DNA of 64,000 nt from Alistipes sp. CAG:514 (GTDB taxonomy: Bacteria; Bacteroidota; Bacteroidia; Bacteroidales; UBA932): NCBI GenBank assembly GCA_000431015.1, contig HF986039.1, positions 19,432-83,431 on the forward strand. Direction: 5' to 3'. Shown here piece by piece: positions 8,717 to 17,159 of this stretch. How positions within the stretch are numbered: position 1 is the stretch's first letter; each line of letters begins with the position of its first letter. The notes beneath the pieces are model-generated. The model was not told the origin of the DNA. It made no database searches and saw only the letters and a program-made list of their open reading frames with translations. A program made the translations under genes and the position numbers.

Positions 8717-10303
8717 TTATTCACCATCCACGGCGGCACGCCAGTGCATGAGTCTGACAACAAGCGTGTTTCCTCCTCCATCACCGATGTCGAAACGGAC
8801 TCTGTCTCCTTCTTTTCCATCCCACCAACCGTTATTCCATGCACCAACCATGTTAATCTTGAATGTCTTCCATTCGTCTGTCTTTTTCAAGTTAAAGAAT
8901 GTCTCCTTTCCACCAGCGGGACCAGTGCCTTTCTTACACCAGAAGAATTCACATGCAAGATCAGCACTTGCCTTATACTGGAATACAAGTACTGTTCCCG
9001 CCGCGGCCTTCTTAAGTGGAGCAAGACTGACAAATGGGTCTCCGCCTGTCGTCTTGAATGTATATTCCGAAGGATCGTCTGGATTAGTTGCCTCAAATGT
9101 CAAGCTATTTTGACCGTCAAGCGGTATCATGTACTCAATCTCTGGATAGTAGGTAGGGTCATCATCCGGATCCGGCTGGAGCTCAAGCTCGGACTCCTTG
9201 GCGTAATGGGTGGCCGCGTCGGCATAGTAGGCGCAGAACTCGGTGATGCTCACGCGCTGCACGCCTGGGAAGGCGATAAGAATATATCTGGTATCTATCG
9301 GATTCTCCAATTTGTAAGCATGGTTATAGATGTGCTCAGGATTATATTCAAAAATGCCAAGATTTTTAGCTTGTGACAAGTCTGCCACAGGCTCTTTTGA
9401 GTGGAAAACCATAAGAGCCGTAGGCTGGCTTTCACGATCCTTTGAATTACCTACCAGCTCAAACCAGTTGATCCGATGAACCCCACCAAGGTCAATGGCA
9501 ACCCACACAATGTCATTATTCGATCCTGACCAAGCGGTTGAGACATTGTTATCCAAAAGATTTGCGGGAACATTGTTACCTTCCACCCCAGAGGCTCCGA
9601 TCGCCGTCATTCTGGACTGAGGGATCTCCCCCCTTTCCGGGGTCACCTCGACAACCTTTGGCTCCGAAGTGTTCTTGCCGCTCTCATCAGTGGCCGTGAT
9701 CGTCACATTTGTCTTGTCCACAAACGGGAAGATCTCCACGCTGCCGTCCTCACTGCCCTTACGGGTCTCCGTAATGGTCTCACCCGCAAGGTTCTTGTAG
9801 GTGATGGTGACGGTCACCGGAACGTCATAGTCATTCTTCCAGCTGACCACGCCACCCTCTACGGTAGGTTTGGTCTCCACCGTACCGGTGATGTACTTGA
9901 AGGCCTTTGAGGCGTCCTCCGGGGTGCAGGAAACGGTCACAGCGTCGCCATAGCGCTCGTCAGAGGTGTAAGGAGTGACAGTGAACTCGTAGGTGTTGGT
10001 GTCGGCGAAACCACCGATCCTCACTGCTGTGTGACCCTCTCCCTTGTCGGGATCCACGCTATAGACACTTACCTTCTGCTTCACTTCCTCTCCGGAAGCG
10101 TTGTTGTAAGTCACTGTCGCATAGTAATAGTCGCTTGCGGCAGGATTGTCCCATTTGAGGACAACCGCACCGATTCTCGGCTCCGCCGTCAGGTTTGACA
10201 GAACGATGTCGCCATCTCTCGTCATCCCATCGTCATCCTTGCAGGAAAAGAATATAGCGGAGCAGGCTATCAATATCAAGTAGATGATTTTTTTCATATT
10301 CAT
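8717..10303 (-). CDS. PUL1 surface lipoprotein: Ig-like repeats, discoidin-like and CBM-like domains
   Basis: This is a lipoprotein with the lipobox FFSC followed by KDDD (an Asp-rich export signal usual for Bacteroidota surface lipoproteins). It starts with 'MNMKKIIYLILIACSAIFFSC'; the ATG at 10297 is an alternative. Two Ig/FN3-like domains (about 35-225) are followed by a coagulation factor 5/8-like discoidin domain (about 230-365: 'NLLDNNVSTAWSGS', 'IDLGGVHRINWFEL'). The C-terminal beta-sandwich (about 390-528) ends in 'LVVRLMHWRAAVDGE'. It occupies the SusE/SGBP position, straight after the second SusD, so a glycan-binding role at the cell surface is likely. No catalytic motif is seen. 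The C-terminal domain (8717-9150) looks more AT-rich than the rest, which could mean domain exchange. Confidence 0.75.
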   Translation of the reverse strand: MNMKKIIYLILIACSAIFFSCKDDDGMTRDGDIVLSNLTAEPRIGAVVLKWDNPAASDYYYATVTYNNASGEEVKQKVSVYSVDPDKGEGHTAVRIGGFADTNTYEFTVTPYTSDERYGDAVTVSCTPEDASKAFKYITGTVETKPTVEGGVVSWKNDYDVPVTVTITYKNLAGETITETRKGSEDGSVEIFPFVDKTNVTITATDESGKNTSEPKVVEVTPERGEIPQSRMTAIGASGVEGNNVPANLLDNNVSTAWSGSNNDIVWVAIDLGGVHRINWFELVGNSKDRESQPTALMVFHSKEPVADLSQAKNLGIFEYNPEHIYNHAYKLENPIDTRYILIAFPGVQRVSITEFCAYYADAATHYAKESELELQPDPDDDPTYYPEIEYMIPLDGQNSLTFEATNPDDPSEYTFKTTGGDPFVSLAPLKKAAAGTVLVFQYKASADLACEFFWCKKGTGPAGGKETFFNLKKTDEWKTFKINMVGAWNNGWWDGKEGDRVRFDIGDGGGNTLVVRLMHWRAAVDGE

Positions 10304-10334
10304 CAATTTTTTTCAATTCAAAAATACAAACCTA

Positions 10335-12065
10335 CTACCAACCAGGATTCTGCCAATCGTTTCCGGTCAGTTCGAGAATCTTGGACGCCTCGGAGAGTTC
10401 GAGCGGATAGAGAAGGTACTTGTCAGAGCATGTCATACGCTTGTCGAAGGAGAAGCGCTCGTAGGTGATGTTCTTGCCGGTTCCGGAAACCTTCACTCCA
10501 GACACTACCGCTGTGGAAGAGAGAGCCTTCCAACGGCGCAGGCTGAAATAACGGTCAGGCTCAAGGGCGAACTCGACCCTACGGTCGTTGCGGTACCTCT
10601 TCTCGAAGTCAGACACTGACAGACCGCTCGGGATTCCTGGCATGTTGACTCTCGCGCGTACTTTGTTGACGGCGTCGCGGGCGGACAGGTTCAGTCCGGA
10701 CACGCTTACAACCTTGTCCGGTCCGACTGCCTGATAGGCAACCTCGGCGAAGTTGTAGTAAAGCTCGGCGAGACGCACTCCGCGCATGTAACCGTCAGAG
10801 TTTGAGTTTCTGTTGGATGCGTCATGGGCGAATTTGCGCATGTAGTAGCCGGTGTGGGTGTACCTGATGCTTGTCGCATTCAGTCCGCAGTTGGTTCCGG
10901 CGACAGTGGAGATCTCATCATTTCCTCTGCTGCTGCCATTGTAGAACACGGTAGCGTAGAAACGAGGATCCCTGTTCTCGTAAGGCTTGGACTCATCATA
11001 GCCAGACTCGGTGTTGATGATCGGCTTAAGGTGCTGCTCGTCGCTGTAGCCCGTGATAGCAGGCTTTCCGTTGGCCATCTCGTAGGCATCCACGAGCTCC
11101 TGCGTAGGGCAGGTGCCGGCAGTGGAGCTACCGCTGACAATCGGAAGACCACAATCTTTCCAGACAGTCGTGCGCACGCCTCCGAAGATTGTCTCCTTGT
11201 CCTTGGCCCTGTAATCATCAGGGTTGTAGAGGAAGTAGGAAGCGTAGGCATTGTAGCCGCCGCTGGCTGTTGTCCAGAGGCTGTAGTCATTGGCAAGAAC
11301 CTTGGCGAGAGCGTCGGCGGCGATGTCAAGAGCCTGGTCAGCGGTGTAGCCGCCATCACTAAAGAGAGGGCTGATGACGTAGGTCGCGGTCTCGCATCTG
11401 ATGGCCTGGGCAAGAGCCTTGGTCGCCATTCCCCACTGCTGGGTACGATAGACATAGGAATATGCATCCGAATCCTCAGTGGCGATCGCCGCGTCGCAGT
11501 CAGCTAAGATCTGAGCCGCGATCTCGGACACAGACGCCTTCTTGTCGGCGGTATAGTCATGGCTGGTGCCAAGATCGGAAGTGATCAGAGGAAGCTGACC
11601 GAACCTCTTCATGAGCTGAAGATAGTACCAAGCCCTGAGGGTAAGAGCCTGAGCCTTCCAGCCGGCCCTCTCCTCGTTTGTAATTTCAGCCGTGGCGCCG
11701 TCGATGTTGGCGATGAAGACATTGCATTTGCGCACACCCTGGAAGAACTGCCCCCAAGGATTGCCGTCAAGGTTGTTGGCGGCGAAGTTGCTTGAAGTGA
11801 CATCGGAATTGTACCAGATGTCGAAGTAGTGGCCGGCAGTGATGCTCTCGCTGTTCTGCGCGTCGTCGGTGTACGCTCCGGCATGGACATACGGCGCCTT
11901 CAAGTAGTTGTAGCAAGCGTTGAGGTAGCCTCTGGTCCTGTTGCGATCCTGGAAAACCTCGGACATGTCAATGGTTCCGTTAGAGCGGAGATCCAAGCTG
12001 TCCTGGCAAGAGGACAGGGCCGCGGCGGCCACCATTGCAAGAATAATTATGCGGAATTTTTTCAT
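10335..12065 (-). CDS. SusD/RagB family nutrient-binding lipoprotein (pair 2 of PUL1)
   Basis: This is a SusD-like outer-membrane lipoprotein that caps the SusC pore of 12098-15181 and binds the glycan. The start 'MKKFRIIILAMVAAAALSSCQD' at 12065 gives a clean lipobox LSSC. An ATG at 12098, overlapping the susC stop as TAATG, is the other possibility. TPR-like helices run through the N-terminal half ('FQDRNRTRGYLNACYNYL', 'LTLRAWYYLQLMKRFGQLPL'). The RagB/SusD C-terminal region shows 'RNDRRVEFALEPDRYFSLRRW' and the diagnostic end 'LTGNDWQNPGW'. The length (576 residues) is normal. It is translationally tied to its SusC and followed 28 bp later by the surface lipoprotein. Confidence 0.93.
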   Translation of the reverse strand: MKKFRIIILAMVAAAALSSCQDSLDLRSNGTIDMSEVFQDRNRTRGYLNACYNYLKAPYVHAGAYTDDAQNSESITAGHYFDIWYNSDVTSSNFAANNLDGNPWGQFFQGVRKCNVFIANIDGATAEITNEERAGWKAQALTLRAWYYLQLMKRFGQLPLITSDLGTSHDYTADKKASVSEIAAQILADCDAAIATEDSDAYSYVYRTQQWGMATKALAQAIRCETATYVISPLFSDGGYTADQALDIAADALAKVLANDYSLWTTASGGYNAYASYFLYNPDDYRAKDKETIFGGVRTTVWKDCGLPIVSGSSTAGTCPTQELVDAYEMANGKPAITGYSDEQHLKPIINTESGYDESKPYENRDPRFYATVFYNGSSRGNDEISTVAGTNCGLNATSIRYTHTGYYMRKFAHDASNRNSNSDGYMRGVRLAELYYNFAEVAYQAVGPDKVVSVSGLNLSARDAVNKVRARVNMPGIPSGLSVSDFEKRYRNDRRVEFALEPDRYFSLRRWKALSSTAVVSGVKVSGTGKNITYERFSFDKRMTCSDKYLLYPLELSEASKILELTGNDWQNPGW

Positions 12066-12097
12066 AACATTCAGATTTAACATATGAACCATTTCCA

Positions 12098-15000
12098 TTA
12101 GAATGTAAGGTTGATTCCAAGTCTGTACATCCTATAGACAGGAAAGTTGAGCACACTGCCCTCGACAGGAGTGTCGTTTGTCTTCATACCATCGATGGTG
12201 AAGAGATTCTGACCGCTCAGATAGACCTTGAAGGCACTTGCGTTAAGGAAATCGCAGACCTTCTTAGGCATCTTGTAGGAGATCTCGGCTGTCTTCAGGC
12301 GAAGGAATGACGCATCCTTCAGGAGGAAGTCGTTCGTTCTGTTGCTGGTCGTCGAGGTTGTGGAAAGAGCCGGGAAGCTGATTTCCTCGTCGTTGAGCCA
12401 CTTCTCGGCAGTCCATGCAGACTTATGGCTTTCAGTGAATATTCCGTCGTTGGCAGACTGATTGGAGATCAGCTCGCCATAGTTCTTGTCGTAGTCACCG
12501 ATTCCCTGGAACAGGAGGCTGACCTCGAAGTTCTTGACATTGAAACCTACATTGAAGGCAAAATTGTACTTAGGAAGAGATCCATTGCCGATCGGTGCGA
12601 GATCCTTCTCGTCGATGACACCGTCATTGTTCAGATCCTTGTACTTGATGTCACCCAGACGAGGAGTGCCGAACGAGTACTTAGGACCTGCCTCGATCTC
12701 ATCCTGGAAATTATACAGACCGCTGCCGTTGCTGTAGTCCGTAAGGTAGCCCCAAGACTGTCCGGCAGGATAGCCCTCAGTGCGGTAGCGGTAGGCGTAG
12801 GACTCGTTGTAAGCGGTCTCTCCGACGAAGATGACCTTGTTCTTGCTATAGTCAAGATGACCGGCCACGAACAGGGCGAAGTCAGAGTTGAAACGCTTCT
12901 TGTAGCTTACGGAGAGTTCCCATCCCTTGTTCTCGTACTCACCCATGTTGGTGATAGGATAGGCTCCAAGAGGAATACCCTGGTAGAGAGGAACCTTGGC
13001 GGTTGAGCTGATCACACCGTTGGTCATCTTCTCCTTGAACACATCGAAGGAAACCTGGAGCTGGTTGGCGACACCGAGATCAATACCGATGTTGGCCTTG
13101 TGGATCTTCTCTGGCTCAAGGTTAGGGTTGCCATAGACAGACTCGTTGGTGTAGTAGCCAAGATAAGGGATAAGGCCACCCGTGGTGCTGGTCACCTGAT
13201 CCTTGTAGGCGTACCTGTCAAATCCTGTGGCGTCGTTACCGGTGATGGCGTAGGATCCGCGGATCTTCAGCAAAGACAACCACGGCATGCTCTCCCTGAT
13301 GAAGCTCTCGTTGGAGGCGATCCATGCGGCGGAGACACCAGGTGTCCACACAAAGCGTGTCTTTCTCGGGAAATAGTCCGATCCGGAATAGCCGGTGGAA
13401 AGCTTGACAGCGTATCTCTTGTCGAAATCGTAAGCCAGCTCGGCTCCGGTGTAGACACGTCTGAAATCGTAGGTGGCGCTACCTGTGAAATTGTCAAACT
13501 CCTGATAGGTGGCGTAGGCATTGGCATTCAGATGATGCTTGCCGAAATCCCTCTGCCATCCGGCCTCTCCCTTGTAAGAGAGGTATCCGTACAATGCCTC
13601 CCCTTTCGAATACTTAAGGTTATCATTGATTGTCGTACCGAACTTGGTGAATTCGAGATTGTTCCAATCATCGTTTCTGATGAATCTCGCATAGTTCTGG
13701 GTAGTGGCCATGTTGGCGGTGATGTAGGACAGATAGCCCACGCTGCCACCAACCCAAAGACCAGGAGTCAGGAATGAAAGATCCAGCTTGATACCTGCCT
13801 GACCGTAGATGTTGGTGTTGGTCTCGTTGCTGTAGCCGCTACGGTTCAACATTCCGTAAGGAGAGGCGTTGATGTTGGTTGAAGTCGTGACTTCACCGCC
13901 CTGCTCCACAACATTTCCTTCCTCGTCATAGATTGTAGGAGTAACCGGTCCATAGATGTAGGAAGGCATCCTGGTGATCAGGTTGTAGATGTTTCCGTTG
14001 TTGTTGACCGCACCGCCCGGAGTGTGGGACTTCACGATAGATCCGGCAAGGTTGGCCCAAAGGCTGATGTACTTGCTGACCTTGACATCGACATTCGAGC
14101 GGAAATTCACTCTGTACTTCTCGTTGTCAGACTTGTAGTCCTTCTGATCGGTGTTCCAGAAACTGCCCTGACGCAGGACGTTGAAGTTGGAATAGAACCT
14201 CACGTTCTCGTTACCACCGGTAGCGTCCAGCGAGATTCTCTGCTGATTTGAGAAATCGCGGACAAGCATGTCGTACCAGTCTGTGTTAGGGTAGAGTTCG
14301 TCTCCTCCGTTCTTGAAGCCCTCAAGAGCCTCCTGCGGGAAATAGTGGAACTCGCCGAGTCCGTCATTCGCGGCGGCCTGGTTTCTCAGGCCGGCAAATG
14401 TGTAGGAGTCAAAACTGCGAATCTTGGATGTAGGTGTCTGGACTGTCTCGGAAATGTTGACTCCGACCTTGAGTTTGCCGGGAGTACCGCGCTTGGTGTT
14501 GATGACAATCAGACCGTCGGAGCCTTTCACACCATAGATGGCCTGTGATGCTCCGTCCTTGAGGATGGACACCGACTCAACCTCCTCAGGAGAGATTCGG
14601 TAGAGGATGTCATGGGCGAAAGAGTCATAGAGGATACCGTCGATGACCACACCGGCGACTCCGCCGTGGAAAGTCGAGAATCCACGAATGTACATATTCA
14701 GTGACTCATAGCCAGGCTCGAACGATGTCTCCATCGTGGTGAGTCCTGAGAACATTCCCGAGAATGATCCCTGAAGACGGGACATCAAGGATTTTCCGAG
14801 CTGCTCTCCGGATGCGGTTGAGACCGCGTCTGTCAGAAGTTCCCTGCTCTGCTTGCTCAGTCCGATGTTGACTGTCTCGGCAAGATTGTGGGCGTCATCC
14901 TCAAGGACGACATCCGCCTGTGAGGATGCCTTGACAGATGTCGGCTTGTAACCAAGGAGGGAAAACTCCAAATCCTCGGACTTGCCCACCTTGGCGGTGT

Positions 15001-15181
15001 ACTGGCCATTCTTGTCAGTAATGTACAAGTCCTTATGATTAGCCGAGACAATCACGCCAGGCAACGGGTTGCCGTAAACATCCTTTACGGTACCGGCGAC
15101 AGTGATGTCCTGCGCCTTGACCTGGATGGATGTTCCAAGCAGGATAAGCGCCGCTGCTGTGAATATATTCTTATTCAACAT
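12098..15181 (-). CDS. SusC/RagA family TonB-dependent outer-membrane transporter (pair 2 of PUL1)
   Basis: This is a 1027-residue SusC-type TonB-dependent transporter. The signal peptide ends 'TSIQVKA|QD'. It is followed by a carboxypeptidase-regulatory-like domain (about 25-95, 'VAGTVKDVYGNPLPGVIVSA'), then the plug ('LNMYIRGFSTF', 'VVIDGILYDSF', 'SVSILKDGASQAIYGVKG') and the 22-strand barrel ending in 'MYRLGINLTF'. The segment between the regulatory domain and the plug ('AETVNIGLSKQSRELLTDAV') lacks the usual 'VVVGYG' stretch, and the plug is more divergent than in the two other SusC proteins here. It imports oligosaccharides with its SusD partner at 10335-12065. It lies 39 bp after the first SusD in the same operon. 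Confidence 0.94.
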   Translation of the reverse strand: MLNKNIFTAAALILLGTSIQVKAQDITVAGTVKDVYGNPLPGVIVSANHKDLYITDKNGQYTAKVGKSEDLEFSLLGYKPTSVKASSQADVVLEDDAHNLAETVNIGLSKQSRELLTDAVSTASGEQLGKSLMSRLQGSFSGMFSGLTTMETSFEPGYESLNMYIRGFSTFHGGVAGVVIDGILYDSFAHDILYRISPEEVESVSILKDGASQAIYGVKGSDGLIVINTKRGTPGKLKVGVNISETVQTPTSKIRSFDSYTFAGLRNQAAANDGLGEFHYFPQEALEGFKNGGDELYPNTDWYDMLVRDFSNQQRISLDATGGNENVRFYSNFNVLRQGSFWNTDQKDYKSDNEKYRVNFRSNVDVKVSKYISLWANLAGSIVKSHTPGGAVNNNGNIYNLITRMPSYIYGPVTPTIYDEEGNVVEQGGEVTTSTNINASPYGMLNRSGYSNETNTNIYGQAGIKLDLSFLTPGLWVGGSVGYLSYITANMATTQNYARFIRNDDWNNLEFTKFGTTINDNLKYSKGEALYGYLSYKGEAGWQRDFGKHHLNANAYATYQEFDNFTGSATYDFRRVYTGAELAYDFDKRYAVKLSTGYSGSDYFPRKTRFVWTPGVSAAWIASNESFIRESMPWLSLLKIRGSYAITGNDATGFDRYAYKDQVTSTTGGLIPYLGYYTNESVYGNPNLEPEKIHKANIGIDLGVANQLQVSFDVFKEKMTNGVISSTAKVPLYQGIPLGAYPITNMGEYENKGWELSVSYKKRFNSDFALFVAGHLDYSKNKVIFVGETAYNESYAYRYRTEGYPAGQSWGYLTDYSNGSGLYNFQDEIEAGPKYSFGTPRLGDIKYKDLNNDGVIDEKDLAPIGNGSLPKYNFAFNVGFNVKNFEVSLLFQGIGDYDKNYGELISNQSANDGIFTESHKSAWTAEKWLNDEEISFPALSTTSTTSNRTNDFLLKDASFLRLKTAEISYKMPKKVCDFLNASAFKVYLSGQNLFTIDGMKTNDTPVEGSVLNFPVYRMYRLGINLTF

Positions 15182-15220
15182 ATTTAATGCTCTAATTAAG
15201 TGTTCTGTAAGATTTAACCA

Positions 15221-17152
15221 TTACCAGCCCGGATTCTGCCAGTCTTCACCGGTGATGGCTCTCATGTTGTTGACCTCGGAAAGAGGAACCGGCATCTTAA
15301 GCCACTTGTTGGTGTAGCACTGACGCTCCTTGATTGTTGTACGTTCGTACTTGTAGGAACCGTCATTCATGTGGGTGATGTGAGCCGCGGTGACCCAACG
15401 GTCAGTGGCTGCGAGATCCTCGTCCGGCTTATGCCATCTGCGGACATCGAAGTAACGGTTTCCTTCAAGAGCCAGCTCCACCCTACGCTCGTTGTGGATC
15501 CTCTGGCGAAGCGCGTCTCCTGTAAGTCCGGCAGGAAGACCCGGCATCCCGACACGGGCGCGTACCTTGTTCACGTAAGTGATGGCCTCAGCTGAATGGT
15601 TGGCCTCCATGGCCGCCTCGGCGAAATTGAGGTAGATCTCCGCAAGACGGTAATCCTTGTGGCGGGCACCTTGGATTCTCATCTCCACACCGCTGTTAGG
15701 GTGCAGGAACTTCCTCTGGAAATAGCCGGTTCTGGTGACGGTACGTCCGGTGAGAGCCCTACCCATAAGAGGCTCGGGTTTGTTGATAATGTTACCTTTC
15801 TCATCCTCGTAGGCATCCCAAGTTGTGATGGTTCTTGTCATGCTTCCCTTACCCTGGCCAAAATTCTCAAAAGAGGTTTCCTGGGCCTCGGTCGCCCAGT
15901 TGCAGTACCTCTTGGCACCATTGTAATAGACAGTGGCATAGAACCTTGGATCCCTGTTTGCATAAGGATCGTTATGGTTATACATCTTGTTGGAACTGTT
16001 ATAGTTCGGCTTGAGGTGCTGCTCGTCAAGATAAGGCTTGCTCAGATCAAGGACGGTCTTGCCATTGGCGGTCTCAAACGCGTCTACAAGCTCCTGGGAA
16101 GGACAGGTTCCAGCCTTGTAACCAAGGATGGCACCAGGAGCGTCAACGTTGGCAAGATCCCAGTTACCGCCATCTCTCAACTGATAGATTGTCTCCTTGT
16201 CGGCAGGGTCTGCGGCATAGGCACCGGAATTACAGAAATATTCATTGAACAACTGGGCATAGGTGTTAGGAAGGTAAGCTCTCTCGGCTCCCCAGACCGC
16301 AGTCTGGTTGACCTTGTTGTAAAGAGCGTAGCCGTTGCTCTCAAGAGCCTGGACAGCAGCCTTGTTCACAGTGTAGGCCTCTTCCCAATAGTTGTTGCCG
16401 TCGTTGTACAAAGGACTGGCGGCGAACACTGTCATCCTTGACTTGATCGCCCATGCGACAGCCTTTGTCATACGCAACGCCTCGCTGTCAGTGGTAATCC
16501 GCCAAGGAAGCTCATCACAGGCAAGGGCGGCGTCACAATCCTCGATGATGAACTGAACCACATCGTGGAACGAGCCACGCTCAACCTTGGAGAAGTCCGC
16601 GTCAAGGGTGTAAGGCTCCTTGATGATAGGAAGGGAGCAACCGAACCACATCAGAAGTTCCGAGTAGTAGTAAGCCCTCAGAAGATGAGCCTCGGCTGTC
16701 CATCTGGAGCGGTCGCTTTCCTTGGTCACGTTTGCTGTAGGGATGTTCTGAAGGAACACGGAACAGTTACGTATCCTCTGGAAATAACGTGACCATGAGG
16801 CGCTCTGGTTTCCGTCATCACCTGCATTATAACTTGCCGGATGGTCAGCGGCCGTGGCGTTCCCGTCATAGTATTTTCTGGACCCAGCCCAATCCACATC
16901 AAGATCGTCGGCGTCCCATGCGTCGTCACACCAATTCACTGGCCCTCTGTTCCAGAAAAACCACACGCATCCTTTGACGTTGATGCTGGAGTAGCAGGAG
17001 TTGAGATAGTACATCGTCTTGTCATTATCCTTGAAAACCTCCTCAAGCGAGATCTTTCCGGAAGGAGCCTGATCCAATGCGTCAGAGCAGGAGGACAAGG
17101 CCAGAGACAAAACACAAGCTGCAATAATATAGAATTTATTTTTCATATTCAT
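15221..17152 (-). CDS. SusD/RagB family nutrient-binding lipoprotein (pair 1 of PUL1)
   Basis: This is a SusD-like lipoprotein of about 643 residues. The start 'MNMKNKFYIIAACVLSLALSSC' at 17152 gives lipobox LSSC and lies 7 bp after the SusC stop; a longer reading frame upstream is not signal-like. Visible family features are 'LEEVFKDNDKTMYYLNSCY', 'AEAHLLRAYYYSELLMWFG', 'NERRVELALEGNRYFDVRRW' and the terminal 'ITGEDWQNPGW', almost identical to the end of the second SusD. It binds glycan at the cell surface as lid for the SusC at 17160-20363. Confidence 0.94.
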   Translation of the reverse strand: MNMKNKFYIIAACVLSLALSSCSDALDQAPSGKISLEEVFKDNDKTMYYLNSCYSSINVKGCVWFFWNRGPVNWCDDAWDADDLDVDWAGSRKYYDGNATAADHPASYNAGDDGNQSASWSRYFQRIRNCSVFLQNIPTANVTKESDRSRWTAEAHLLRAYYYSELLMWFGCSLPIIKEPYTLDADFSKVERGSFHDVVQFIIEDCDAALACDELPWRITTDSEALRMTKAVAWAIKSRMTVFAASPLYNDGNNYWEEAYTVNKAAVQALESNGYALYNKVNQTAVWGAERAYLPNTYAQLFNEYFCNSGAYAADPADKETIYQLRDGGNWDLANVDAPGAILGYKAGTCPSQELVDAFETANGKTVLDLSKPYLDEQHLKPNYNSSNKMYNHNDPYANRDPRFYATVYYNGAKRYCNWATEAQETSFENFGQGKGSMTRTITTWDAYEDEKGNIINKPEPLMGRALTGRTVTRTGYFQRKFLHPNSGVEMRIQGARHKDYRLAEIYLNFAEAAMEANHSAEAITYVNKVRARVGMPGLPAGLTGDALRQRIHNERRVELALEGNRYFDVRRWHKPDEDLAATDRWVTAAHITHMNDGSYKYERTTIKERQCYTNKWLKMPVPLSEVNNMRAITGEDWQNPGW

Positions 17153-17159
17153 CGTCAGT

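Noticed and set aside
8606..9376. 256-codon plus-strand frame over the PUL1 intergenic gap
   Set aside because: It lies antisense to two convincing genes and its translation has no recognisable fold or domain.
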